Source of the DNA: Candidatus Yanofskybacteria bacterium RIFCSPHIGHO2_01_FULL_43_32
GTDB taxonomy: Bacteria > Patescibacteriota > Minisyncoccia > 2-02-FULL-40-12 > GWA2-44-9
Direction of reading: 5' to 3'
Assembly: GCA_001794125.1 (NCBI GenBank)
Contig: MGJF01000001.1
Coordinates: 1-54,022 of the forward strand
DNA: 54,022 nucleotides
In this document: positions 1 through 6,648 of the stretch, one piece after another
Layout of the letters: every line of letters starts with the position of its first letter
Numbering within the stretch: the stretch's first letter is position 1
Position numbers and translations under genes: made by a program
Notes under the pieces: generated by a model
What the model was told of the DNA's origin: nothing
Database searches by the model: none
Seen by the model: only the letters and a program-made list of their open reading frames with translations

Positions 1-49
1 GAATTTTTTACCATATTCTCCTCCGCAATTGATAACCTATTGAAAAACA

Positions 50-1039
50 ATGACCGAAAAACTTAAAGCGACATCGAAACTGTTAGAGGATTTCAATGCC
101 TTCGTTGATAATCGCTCAACTATTTTTCTTGCTATTTTGCCGGAATTTTTCCCGAAACTCCTAGAATGGCACTATTTGATTTGGGAAAAAGAATACCAAC
201 TTCTGAGCAAGAAAGATCAACTCGATGAGTGGAGCACTTATAGCGAGATTTCCCGAGCCCTTGATTCCATTTTTAAGAAAGTCGAGGAAAGAACATTAAA
301 AGATGGTCATAGTTTTTCATTTTTCAATAGTTTCAAAACCCATATAGAAAAATACAAAGAAAAATTTGTTGCGGGCGAGGGCGATAAGAAATTTTATTAT
401 GTCGAATCTATGATTCCTATTTTTTACTTAACACTTGTGGAAAGTATAAAAACTTCGCCAGAGAAACATGACATCTGGGATCATTACTTTCCCCCTGCGT
501 GGAAAATTACTAAAGAGAACATTCAGAAGCAAGAAAATTATGTCTCAAGAGTATTGCTAAACAACTTTTTGGAATGGGCACGAAGCAGGTTTTGGGGTTC
601 AGCAGAGAAAGAAAAATATGATGATGTTTTGGATGAAATAGCATCTAATCTTTTCCCGTCGGTCGAGCCAATTTTGTGGGCTAAATTACTGACATTGTTA
701 ATGAGACCGTGGGGAGACGATAGCCGGATGAAGTCGCTTGTTGAGAAAGGACAAAATTTCGGTTTTGCGAGTAGGATATTTGGCGGTTTCGTTGTATCGG
801 AAGAAAAAATGATGAACGAGTGGCATGACCAAATGGGTTCACAAGAAAACGCTACGATAGAACTTGCCCTGTTTCTGTTTAGCCAACATTTAACCAAAGA
901 AAATTTGAGTAATTTTGTTGCTGACCTCAACAAACTAGAGTATGACAAAGAATCTAGGGAAGAAGCACGTCGCAAAGATTATATAACCATTTTTGAAAAA
1001 ATGATTTCTTTGTTAGAGTTAGAACCAAAGAAATCATAA
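50..1039 (+). CDS. Hypothetical protein, 329 aa
   Basis: I do not recognise this protein. It is a soluble, mostly helical, acidic and lysine-rich protein with no signal peptide or membrane segment. No cysteine pairs, P-loop or HxxE-type motif is visible. The ATG at 50 has an A-rich upstream region and no clear Shine-Dalgarno site. It ends directly at a hairpin-rich spacer (1040-1400). Codon use resembles the surrounding core genes, so it is probably a real, expressed gene. Function unknown. Confidence 0.7.
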   Translation: MTEKLKATSKLLEDFNAFVDNRSTIFLAILPEFFPKLLEWHYLIWEKEYQLLSKKDQLDEWSTYSEISRALDSIFKKVEERTLKDGHSFSFFNSFKTHIEKYKEKFVAGEGDKKFYYVESMIPIFYLTLVESIKTSPEKHDIWDHYFPPAWKITKENIQKQENYVSRVLLNNFLEWARSRFWGSAEKEKYDDVLDEIASNLFPSVEPILWAKLLTLLMRPWGDDSRMKSLVEKGQNFGFASRIFGGFVVSEEKMMNEWHDQMGSQENATIELALFLFSQHLTKENLSNFVADLNKLEYDKESREEARRKDYITIFEKMISLLELEPKKS

Positions 1040-1052
1040 GCCCGCCCGAAAT

Positions 1053-1398
1053 TCGCCAAAACAAAACAGCGGAGCAAATGGAAAATTCCTCCCCAAACCC
1101 CTCCTTTTCCATTTGCGACTTCCGAATTCAAAAAAGATTAGCCGAGTGTTTTGCGAAATCCTTTCCCCAAAAAATAGTTTTCGCAAAACCGAGTCCGCAT
1201 TAGTCCCGCCACCTGCCCGAATACTTGGAGGGCAGAACACCAAAGAAAAATGTCCTTTCCTTTTTAGAAGAAATTGGTCGCGCGCAAATCCGAAAAGCAA
1301 GGAACATTTTTCTTTGGTGTCCGCCGAGGCTCTGCGAGGCGGTGGCGGGACTGATTCATTCGTTCAGTTTCCGCTCGAAAAAGGTTCGCGCAAAGTGT
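1053..1398. repeat. Spacer made of successive and nested inverted repeats
   Basis: No convincing gene lies here; the ORFs crossing it are by-products of the repeats. Seen directly: GCAAATGGAAAA pairs with TTTTCCATTTGC (about 1075-1120), GTTTTGCGAAA with TTTTCGCAAAAC (about 1149-1195), AGTCCCGCCACC with GGTGGCGGGACT (about 1202-1355), and ACACCAAAGAAAAATGT with its exact complement (17 bp, about 1238-1320). A small CTGCCC/GGGCAG hairpin sits inside. The arms are nested, so the region could fold as one large RNA or cruciform. Confidence 0.6.
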
Positions 1399-1414
1399 AT
1401 AATTACAGCACAAC

Positions 1415-1449
1415 AAATCAAAAATCGCCTTATTGGCGATTTTTGATTT
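1415..1449. terminator. Bidirectional intrinsic terminator
   Basis: A 15-bp perfect stem (AAATCAAAAATCGCC and its complement) with a 5-base loop and A/T-rich flanks. It separates the hypothetical gene on the + strand from the 3D-domain gene on the - strand. Confidence 0.8.
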
Positions 1450-1455
1450 TAGAGA

Positions 1456-1992
1456 TTACAGTTTGGCAATAACCTCAATCTTAACTTTTTTGTTTCCGAA
1501 TTCCATCGCCTGTTCTCTTTCCGGGAACCAGACATCGATTTTATAAGTATATCTTCTGTTCATCCTGTCTTCCACGACGAACATTTTGTCGCCGTACAAT
1601 TCTGGCATTTTTACCACAGTACCGAAGGGTAAGAAGTTAGCGGCAATGATACCGTCTCTGACCTGCGTGCCCCAAGCAGTAATAAAAGGCGTGTCATCTG
1701 TCTGATCCGGAGTTGAAGAGTAAGCGCTGGCCATTACCGTATAGGTTGCAATCGGATTGGTTTTGGGAGCGGTCTTCACTGTTTTGGTTTTTTGAACCGG
1801 AGCGGGAACCGGAGTCGGTTCGGGAGTGGTTTCCGGCACACTGGTATTTGGGGTTAGACCCTTAAGATAACTCACATTATCAGAGATGTGGGAGTTGCTC
1901 GAGATGTCAAAATAATCTGCCGCATCAACAGAAGATGAGGTTAAAACAATCATTGTTAAAAGAACTACTGAAAATGTAAGGTTTTTAATCAT
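1456..1992 (-). CDS. 3D-domain (double-psi beta-barrel) secreted protein
   Basis: A 178-aa protein with an N-terminal signal peptide (hydrophobic residues about 5-22, ending near SVDAA). A Pro/Thr-rich linker (about residues 53-72) follows. The C-terminal 3D domain (about 82-178) contains ASAYSS, AWGTQVRDGIIAA, LPFGTVVKMP and FVVEDRMNRRY. 3D domains are related to lytic transglycosylases of the MltA/RlpA/YuiC type and act on peptidoglycan, so a cell-wall role outside the membrane is likely. The usual final Asp cluster is represented by VEDRM...KIDVW. A good promoter lies at 2090-2118, giving a roughly 90-nt leader. Family assignment is confident; substrate is not known. Confidence 0.85.
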   Translation of the reverse strand: MIKNLTFSVVLLTMIVLTSSSVDAADYFDISSNSHISDNVSYLKGLTPNTSVPETTPEPTPVPAPVQKTKTVKTAPKTNPIATYTVMASAYSSTPDQTDDTPFITAWGTQVRDGIIAANFLPFGTVVKMPELYGDKMFVVEDRMNRRYTYKIDVWFPEREQAMEFGNKKVKIEVIAKL

Positions 1993-2089
1993 TGTTTTTG
2001 GGCCTGAAAAAAGTGAGATAAAAATAGCCTTTTAGGCACAAAAAAACGGCCTATCAAGCCATCTGCTACTTATTTCAGGTTATGCTATA

Positions 2090-2118
2090 AGTATAGCAAA
2101 TCGGGGTCAAAAAGTCAA
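2090..2118 (-). promoter_or_regulatory. Sigma70-type promoter of the 3D-domain gene
   Basis: TTGACT, 17-base spacer, TATACT on the minus strand. It overlaps the 3' end of the upstream membrane-protein gene. The leader contains a CCTGAAA/TTTCAGG pairing and a GGC..GCC hairpin followed by seven T, which could be attenuator-like. Confidence 0.7.
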
Positions 2119-2583
2119 CCCCCCGAATGGCCATAAAACCTTAAGCATTTTAAACCCCTTTTTGGCGGAAATAACGAAGAAAAACAGCCCCATAATTATT
2201 AAGAAACCGTCATAGCTCCAGCGGGCCGGGTCGGTATCGGTCAATTTGAGCCAAAAGGCAAATTCATCAAAAGCCAGGCCCAAACCAAAACCGTGAAGAA
2301 GTGAAATTAAATACTTTGCCCGGGGACCATTAAAAATTAAAGCGAGGTATCCCGAAACGGCTAAAACAAAAAAACCATAGACGTAATGATGGACGTGCCC
2401 CACAGCAAGGCTTACCAGGAAAAAATTAGGCGCTAAAAGACTAAAAATTCTAGCGCCTGCGAAAGTCAGAAGAAATGCAAAAGCAATCGGGAAGACCAAA
2501 TAAAAATACAGCCCAGCTTCGCTGCGCTCTATTTTTTCGCGGATTATTTTTTTCCGAGTTATTTTAGAGAATACGCTTAACAT
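2107..2583 (-). CDS. Hypothetical four-helix membrane protein
   Basis: A 158-aa integral membrane protein with about four hydrophobic segments. The motif GHVHHYVYG in the second segment and HGFGLGLAFDEFAFW in the third carry conserved-looking His, Asp and Glu residues inside the membrane. I cannot name the family. The ATG at 2583 is preferred over a TTG one codon earlier. The ATG lies 15 bases after the CCA end of tRNA-Gly on the same strand, so gene and tRNA are probably one transcript. Confidence 0.7.
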   Translation of the reverse strand: MLSVFSKITRKKIIREKIERSEAGLYFYLVFPIAFAFLLTFAGARIFSLLAPNFFLVSLAVGHVHHYVYGFFVLAVSGYLALIFNGPRAKYLISLLHGFGLGLAFDEFAFWLKLTDTDPARWSYDGFLIIMGLFFFVISAKKGFKMLKVLWPFGGLTF

Positions 2584-2598
2584 CAATAGAAATTATTC

Positions 2599-2672
2599 TG
2601 GAGCGGGTAATGGGAGTCGGACCCATCTCTTAACCTTGGCAAGGTTACATAATACCGATATACGATACCCGC
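2599..2672 (-). tRNA. tRNA-Gly (GCC)
   Basis: Acceptor GCGGGTA/TACCCGC, anticodon stem TAACC/GGTTA with loop TTGCCAA (anticodon GCC), T stem ATGGG/CCCAT, discriminator T and encoded CCA. The T loop is TCCGACT instead of TTCGANN. Confidence 0.92.
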
Positions 2673-2698
2673 ATGTAAAATTTCAATTTAATATTACA

Positions 2699-3388
2699 CT
2701 AAATTTCAGGTTTTTCAAGTGATTCCTTGCCGATGAAATAATTTTGGTAAAGCTCTAACCATTTTATTATCTTCTCCTTAAGTTGGCGGCTATTTACACG
2801 TATTATGCATACTCCATAAGAATTTCTTTTTGTGGGGTGTCGCCCTTGGATGGTTGTAGATTTTCCGAATCTGGTCAAAGGTATTCTAGTAGCAATACTC
2901 CAGAGATTTTTTTGTACAGAATCAATTAAATCTGGATATATCAGGAGACCAAGACGAACCCTCTCTTCTGGAACTATCAAAGTTTTTGTCAAAAAAATAT
3001 AAAACAATCTGATAAGGTTGGGGTCACTATTTGATAGTGAAACTCGTCCATTCTCTAATTTTTTATCACCTTCTCCCCAGTAGAGCATCAATCCGGCAAG
3101 GAATAGGGGATTGTCTTTTAGGTCAGGAAATTTTATCACTGCCTCTCTCTGCCACTCCTTGTGTACCCTTCCCCACTTTTCTTTTGTGGCCTTAGCCATC
3201 AATAAAAGCTTTTCAGGATTAGCCAAAGAAGCTTTAGCCGCCAGTATGCTTTTAATTTCATAAGACCAAGGCTCCTGCTTGAACCAACCCGAAAGGGTGG
3301 CTATTGGAATACCAAGCTCTGCTACGATTTGTTTATAGCTTTTACCTGAGCGGCGTAATTCAAAAGCTTTTTCCTTATCTTTTCTCAT
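2699..3388 (-). CDS. HTH plus LAGLIDADG-like protein (copy 1)
   Basis: A 229-aa protein. Residues 1-40 form a resolvase/Hin-like helix-turn-helix (AFELRRSGKSYKQIVAELG). The C-terminal part has a LAGLIDADG-like motif (NPLFLAGLMLYWGEGDKK, about 94-111) followed by SNSDPNLIRLFYIFL, as in small homing-endonuclease-fold proteins. A paralog lies at 4025-4717, and both sit between tRNA genes. The stop codon is 27 bases before the 5' end of tRNA-Gly. No Shine-Dalgarno site is visible before the ATG. It could be a homing endonuclease, or a DNA-binding regulator built on that fold. The single LAGLIDADG motif implies a homodimer. Confidence 0.7.
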   Translation of the reverse strand: MRKDKEKAFELRRSGKSYKQIVAELGIPIATLSGWFKQEPWSYEIKSILAAKASLANPEKLLLMAKATKEKWGRVHKEWQREAVIKFPDLKDNPLFLAGLMLYWGEGDKKLENGRVSLSNSDPNLIRLFYIFLTKTLIVPEERVRLGLLIYPDLIDSVQKNLWSIATRIPLTRFGKSTTIQGRHPTKRNSYGVCIIRVNSRQLKEKIIKWLELYQNYFIGKESLEKPEI

Positions 3389-3496
3389 TTGTTGATAACA
3401 AGTTAAACCTCTAACTGCTCATCAAGCTTTATTATATCACGGGGTTCGGTTTTTGTGGGTAATTATGTTGATAACTTAAAAAAGCACCGACTAAAT

Positions 3497-3525
3497 TTGA
3501 AAATATACCTTAGAAATGATACCAT
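3497..3525 (+). promoter_or_regulatory. Promoter of tRNA-Phe
   Basis: TTGAAA, 17-base spacer, TACCAT, 17 bases before the tRNA. Confidence 0.55.
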
Positions 3526-3542
3526 CCATAAGGTAAGTAATT

Positions 3543-3614
3543 GCCGGGCTAGCTCATCGGTAGAGCGCTGCCCTGAAGAGGCAGGCGTGCCCAGTTCGAC
3601 TCTGGGGCCCGGCA
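3543..3614 (+). tRNA. tRNA-Phe (GAA)
   Basis: Acceptor GCCGGGC/GCCCGGC, anticodon stem CTGCC/GGCAG with loop CTGAAGA, discriminator A. CCA is not encoded. Confidence 0.92.
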
Positions 3615-3617
3615 CAT

Positions 3618-3662
3618 GAACCAAATCAAAACACCGCCACAGGCGGTGTTTTGATTTGGTTC
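3618..3662. terminator. Perfect 21-bp intrinsic terminator
   Basis: GAACCAAATCAAAACACCGCC pairs fully with its complement around a 3-base loop. It follows tRNA-Phe and also faces the 3' end of the 93-aa minus-strand gene. Confidence 0.85.
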
Positions 3663-3679
3663 AAGATAACCTGGCATAT

Positions 3680-3961
3680 TTACCTGCGATTTCCTAAAAC
3701 AGATTTTAACATTTCCACCTCGCCCCGATAGATTGTATAGAACTCAAAATCTTTGAATTTTAGTTTAAAATATTCTATATTATTCGCGTCAAAACCAACC
3801 TCAATACTGCCAAGACCGGCGGATATAATTTGGAGGGCTTTCTCAAAAGCGACGTTTGCTTCCTGATAGACATTTTCTTTTCCGCCGGGCTCATTTAATT
3901 TTTGGCTCTCCACCTCCTCAATCGATCTTTGCGCGGACTGTTCAATTTTTTGGGATTTCAT
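3680..3961 (-). CDS. Hypothetical 93-aa protein directly after tRNA-Val
   Basis: Not recognised. The N-terminal half is Glu/Lys/Gln-rich and helical; the C-terminal half (GLGSIEVGFDANNIEYFKLKF) looks like beta strands. There are no cysteines or membrane segments. The ATG begins one base after the last templated base of tRNA-Val(GAC), with no Shine-Dalgarno site possible outside the tRNA. If transcribed with the tRNA, 3' tRNA processing would leave an almost leaderless mRNA. Because it is short and unrecognised, it may be a decayed or lineage-specific gene. Confidence 0.5.
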   Translation of the reverse strand: MKSQKIEQSAQRSIEEVESQKLNEPGGKENVYQEANVAFEKALQIISAGLGSIEVGFDANNIEYFKLKFKDFEFYTIYRGEVEMLKSVLGNRR

Positions 3962-3962
3962 G

Positions 3963-4034
3963 TGCGCGCTGTAGGATTTGAACCTACGGCCTACTCGACG
4001 TCAACGAGTCGCTCTACCCCTGAGCTAAGCGCGC
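3963..4034 (-). tRNA. tRNA-Val (GAC)
   Basis: Acceptor GCGCGCT/AGCGCGC, anticodon stem ACTCG/CGAGT with loop TTGACGT, T arm GTAGG TTCAAAT CCTAC, discriminator A. CCA is not encoded. The 5' end overlaps the last 10 bases of the upstream HTH/LAGLIDADG-like gene. Confidence 0.92.
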
Positions 4035-4717
4035 ATTTTTTCAGCAACCCTTTGGCAAAAGATTTTACTAGTATAAAGCAACTTTCTTTGTATGGCAATT
4101 GAACCCAACCTAATAACACATACTCCTTTATAATGCGGATACGTCGGGGATCCAAGTGTTCTTCGGTCGATGCTAACCCACTTAAAGTTATCGATGGGTA
4201 TACCAAGTTCTTTGGACCAATATTTTTTAATTTTTTGGGGATCCTGATCTGCTCGAAGGTGTAGTTCACAAGACAATTTATCTAAAGAGACGAGGTAGAT
4301 TTTTAAAAGTAATGATACAAATAGTTTAAGTATCATAGGGTCAGAATTACCCATCCCGAAGGTGTCTTTTTTAAATCCTTCCCCAAGATAAAGCATTGAG
4401 AGTGCGAGATTTAGAATTGACGGATTGCTTGCGTCGATGGTCTCTAATGTTTTCAGGGCCTGGTCTTCGGCTTCTTTTAGTCGGCTAATCTTTTGGTTAT
4501 TGTGCCATTCTATTGCTCGCTTTCTGGTCGCCACCAATCTTTGCCTCCATCTTTTATGAATAAGATCTTTTTGGCTTTTTCGTAGCTTTACTACTCTTAG
4601 CCATCCACTCAATGTAGAGCGAGGAATTTTAAGTCTAGTCTCGATGTCCTTAATCGAAGCGCTCTTTTTTCGCATTGCGATAGCCGCATCCTTAAGATTG
4701 AACCACCTCGATTCCAT
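4025..4717 (-). CDS. HTH plus LAGLIDADG-like protein (copy 2)
   Basis: A 230-aa paralog of the gene at 2699. The N-terminal HTH (IKDIETRLKIPRSTLSGWLR, about 18-37) matches LGIPIATLSGWFK in copy 1. The LAGLIDADG-like segment is degenerate (LALSMLYLGEGFKK), followed by GNSDPMILKLFVSLL. The C terminus (KMRA) is encoded by the first bases of tRNA-Val, so gene and tRNA overlap by 10 bases. A -10 box TATAAT ends 6 bases before the ATG, predicting a leaderless mRNA. The overlap suggests arrival at or beside the tRNA. Function is uncertain: homing endonuclease relative or regulator. Confidence 0.7.
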   Translation of the reverse strand: MESRWFNLKDAAIAMRKKSASIKDIETRLKIPRSTLSGWLRVVKLRKSQKDLIHKRWRQRLVATRKRAIEWHNNQKISRLKEAEDQALKTLETIDASNPSILNLALSMLYLGEGFKKDTFGMGNSDPMILKLFVSLLLKIYLVSLDKLSCELHLRADQDPQKIKKYWSKELGIPIDNFKWVSIDRRTLGSPTYPHYKGVCVIRLGSIAIQRKLLYTSKIFCQRVAEKMRA

Positions 4718-4723
4718 GTATAA

Positions 4724-4751
4724 ATTATACTCTCAAAGATACGAGTTGCAA
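4724..4751 (-). promoter_or_regulatory. Leaderless-type promoter of HTH/LAGLIDADG copy 2
   Basis: TTGCAA, 16-base spacer, TATAAT. The -10 box ends 6 bases before the ATG at 4717. Confidence 0.6.
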
Positions 4752-4765
4752 GTTGATTTATCAAC

Positions 4766-4789
4766 AAAAACACCGATATCGGTGTTTTT
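4766..4789. terminator. Intrinsic terminator after tRNA-Leu
   Basis: AAAAACACCGAT pairs with ATCGGTGTTTTT as a perfect palindrome, 8 bases past the tRNA-Leu CCA end. Confidence 0.7.
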
Positions 4790-4796
4790 GTTTCGG

Positions 4797-4883
4797 TGGT
4801 GCGCGGGAGAGGATTTGAACCTCCACGCCCTTGCGGGCACCACCACCTCAAGGTGGCGAGTCTGCCAGTTTCTCCACCCGCGC
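4797..4883 (-). tRNA. tRNA-Leu (GAG)
   Basis: Class II tRNA with a long variable arm. Acceptor GCGCGGG/CCCGCGC, anticodon stem CCACC/GGTGG with loop TTGAGGT, discriminator A and encoded CCA. Confidence 0.92.
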
Positions 4884-4923
4884 ATGATGCCAGATGATAA
4901 AATTATTTAATCCTCTGCTGGCG

Positions 4924-5310
4924 CTATTCGGTTTTTTCTGTTTTTTCGGCTTGAACAGAGGTGTCTATCTTTGTCTTTCTTCTTATTTCTTTGGCGGTTT
5001 TTTCCCTCAAGTAGTAGAGTTTTGAACGGCGGACTTTTGATTTCCTGACAACTTCAACCTTGTCTATTGTAGGCAGAAAAACAGGGAAAGTTTTTTCCAC
5101 GCCAATGCCGCCGGAAACCTTTCTGACGGTAACCGTGCCACCGGCCTCGGCGCCGTGTTTGCGGGCGATTATAAGACCTTCAAAGGCCTGGGTTCGCGTT
5201 TTGTCACCCTCTTTGATCTTTTGATAAACCTTAACAGTCCAGCCCGGTTTTAGGCCCTCAAATTTGTTCTGCCCCATGTTTTTTGATTGAAATAATTGGA
5301 TTTTGTCCAT
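4924..5310 (-). CDS. rplS: Ribosomal protein L19
   Basis: A 128-aa L19 protein of the large ribosomal subunit, sitting at the 30S/50S interface. Recognised by [30 protein letters not shown] and the C-terminal [11 protein letters not shown] block. A short Lys/Glu/Thr tail follows the conserved part. It lies 16 bases behind rluD on the same strand, so the two are probably co-transcribed with the upstream tRNA-Ile and tRNA-Val. Confidence 0.95.
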   Translation of the reverse strand: MDKIQLFQSKNMGQNKFEGLKPGWTVKVYQKIKEGDKTRTQAFEGLIIARKHGAEAGGTVTVRKVSGGIGVEKTFPVFLPTIDKVEVVRKSKVRRSKLYYLREKTAKEIRRKTKIDTSVQAEKTEKTE

Positions 5311-5326
5311 GGCTGTAATTGGTAGT

Positions 5327-6028
5327 TTATTTTAGCATATTTAATACTTTTTGCAACTCATCGGGCAGGTCTGTTTCAAAGGTCAATGCTTTGCCGTCAG
5401 GCGAGGTAAATTGGAGTTTATAGGCATGAAGGAAAAGACGATCAAGACCCTCAGGCGCTTCGTCTTTTTTGCGGCCGTATAACGGGTCTCCGGCAACAGG
5501 GTTTCCGATGGATTTTAGATGGACTCGTATCTGATGGGTTCTGCCGGTGTGGGGGGAAACTTCCAAGAGGGTAAAGTCGCGGAAATTTTTTATGGTGTCA
5601 TATTCAGTAACCGCTTCTTTTTTGTCTTTTAATTTTTTATTTCCCCGCACTTGTGTGGTCCGCTTCATGCCGATCCTTCCCATTGGCGCATCAATGATTC
5701 CTTTGGATTCTTTGGGCCTTCCGGAAACCAAAGCAAGATAGAATTTTTGGATTTTTCTTTCCTGAAACAAATTTTTTAAATAAAGAAATGAATCTTGAGT
5801 TTTTGCTATAACCAAAAGTCCGGAGGTGTCTTTATCCAGGCGGTGAACCAACCCGGGTCGCAGAGGGTCTTCTCCGACAGTTTTTATTTCAGGGTATTTT
5901 TCAACTAACCAGCCGGTAACACTTTTCTGTTTGTCCTCGGAATTTTTTGGATGAGTAATAAGCCCGGAGGGTTTGTTTATGACTAAAATATTTTTGTCTT
6001 CGTAAACAGTTTCAATTTTTTCCGGCAT
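5327..6028 (-). CDS. rluD: RluA/RluD-family rRNA pseudouridine synthase
   Basis: A 233-aa pseudouridine synthase acting on 23S rRNA. The catalytic block is [18 protein letters not shown] (about 63-80) with the active Asp in HRLDKDTSG. Downstream family motifs include [12 protein letters not shown] and GDPLYG. The usual N-terminal S4 RNA-binding domain is missing: the protein starts directly with the catalytic fold ([16 protein letters not shown]). The ATG begins two bases after the encoded CCA of tRNA-Val(UAC). Family is sure; the exact RluD versus RluC/RluA role is not. Confidence 0.88.
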   Translation of the reverse strand: MPEKIETVYEDKNILVINKPSGLITHPKNSEDKQKSVTGWLVEKYPEIKTVGEDPLRPGLVHRLDKDTSGLLVIAKTQDSFLYLKNLFQERKIQKFYLALVSGRPKESKGIIDAPMGRIGMKRTTQVRGNKKLKDKKEAVTEYDTIKNFRDFTLLEVSPHTGRTHQIRVHLKSIGNPVAGDPLYGRKKDEAPEGLDRLFLHAYKLQFTSPDGKALTFETDLPDELQKVLNMLK

Positions 6029-6030
6029 TT

Positions 6031-6107
6031 TGGTGCGCGCTGTAGGATTCGAACCTACGACCCCTGCTGTGTAAAAGCAGTGCTCTAACCAACTGAGCTA
6101 AGCGCGC
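6031..6107 (-). tRNA. tRNA-Val (UAC)
   Basis: Acceptor GCGCGCT/AGCGCGC, anticodon stem CTGCT/AGCAG with loop TTTACAC, T loop TTCGAAT, discriminator A and encoded CCA. Confidence 0.92.
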
Positions 6108-6120
6108 ATTACCTGAACTG

Positions 6121-6192
6121 TGCGCCCGCTTGGGATCGAGCCAAGGACCTCGTCATTATAAGTGACGCGCTCTACCACTGAGCTACGGGCGC
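6121..6192 (-). tRNA. tRNA-Ile (UAU), decoding AUA
   Basis: Acceptor GCGCCCG/CGGGCGC, D arm GCTC/GAGC, anticodon stem CGTCA/TGACG with loop CTTATAA, T stem CTTGG/CCAAG with loop CTCGATC, discriminator A. All arms are fully paired, so the UAU anticodon is not an alignment artefact. CCA is not encoded. Most bacteria instead read AUA with a lysidine-modified CAU anticodon. Confidence 0.88.
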
Positions 6193-6215
6193 AAATATAC
6201 ATGAATATACATGAT

Positions 6216-6244
6216 ATTTTACGTTTTTTTGACCTTTGAGTCAA
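6216..6244 (-). promoter_or_regulatory. Promoter of the tRNA-Ile / tRNA-Val / rluD / rplS unit
   Basis: TTGACT, 17-base spacer, TAAAAT, 23 bases before tRNA-Ile. Confidence 0.7.
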
Positions 6245-6261
6245 TGTAATTTATCGCTCTC

Positions 6262-6643
6262 GCCTCATCATTTTTCTGGTCATAATCCTCATCTCGTCAT
6301 TCGCTTCAAGATAGCAAGTATAGATTTAAGCCAAAATAACAGGTAACCCACGCTTGCCTCCCCGTCTATCATTACGATAGGCGGGGCACTTGACCTATTA
6401 TTTTGGAATCTATATCTTGCTACTTTCAGCTCATGACTCGATTCGTCAAATAACAGAAAAACAATGAGGCTCCCGCAAGTTAAAAGCGTAGGAACCCAGC
6501 CACCTAAAGACATTTGAGACCCGGCCTTTTGCAGGGACGAGGCAGTATAATAGTAAGAAGGCACTGCCGAGAAAAGGCCGTGGCTCACATAGCCGAGGAC
6601 TCTCGCAGGGAGTCCGGAGGCGGGTCTGAAGGTGGCTGGTTCC
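6262..6643. ncRNA. Candidate ~380-nt structured RNA behind ftsH
   Basis: No gene is apparent, but nearly the whole spacer pairs with itself. Domain 1: GCCTCATCATTTTTCT (6262) with AGAAAAACAATGAGGC; inside it AGCAAGTATAGATTT with AATCTATATCTTGCT, CCAAAATAACAGGT with ACCTATTATTTTGG, and a CTCCCCGTCTATC/GATAGGCGGGG tip. Domain 2: GGAACCCAGCCACCT (6491) with AGGTGGCTGGTTCC, then GAGACCCG/CGGGTCTG, GGCCTTTT/AAAAGGCC and smaller GGCAGT/ACTGCC, GGACTC/GAGTCC and GGCT/AGCC tips. The strand is unknown. It does not show the conserved blocks of RNase P, SRP or 6S RNA. Confidence 0.5.
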
Positions 6644-6648
6644 GAAGC

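Noticed and set aside
1034-1472. ORFs of 88-119 aa across the first hairpin spacer
   Set aside because: They run through inverted repeats on both strands and have no initiation signals; translations are repeat-derived.
6262-6643. RNase P RNA, SRP RNA or 6S RNA in the ftsH spacer
   Set aside because: The conserved P4-type GAGGAAAGTCC block, the SRP GGAA tetraloop region and a single 6S-like central bubble are all missing on both strands.
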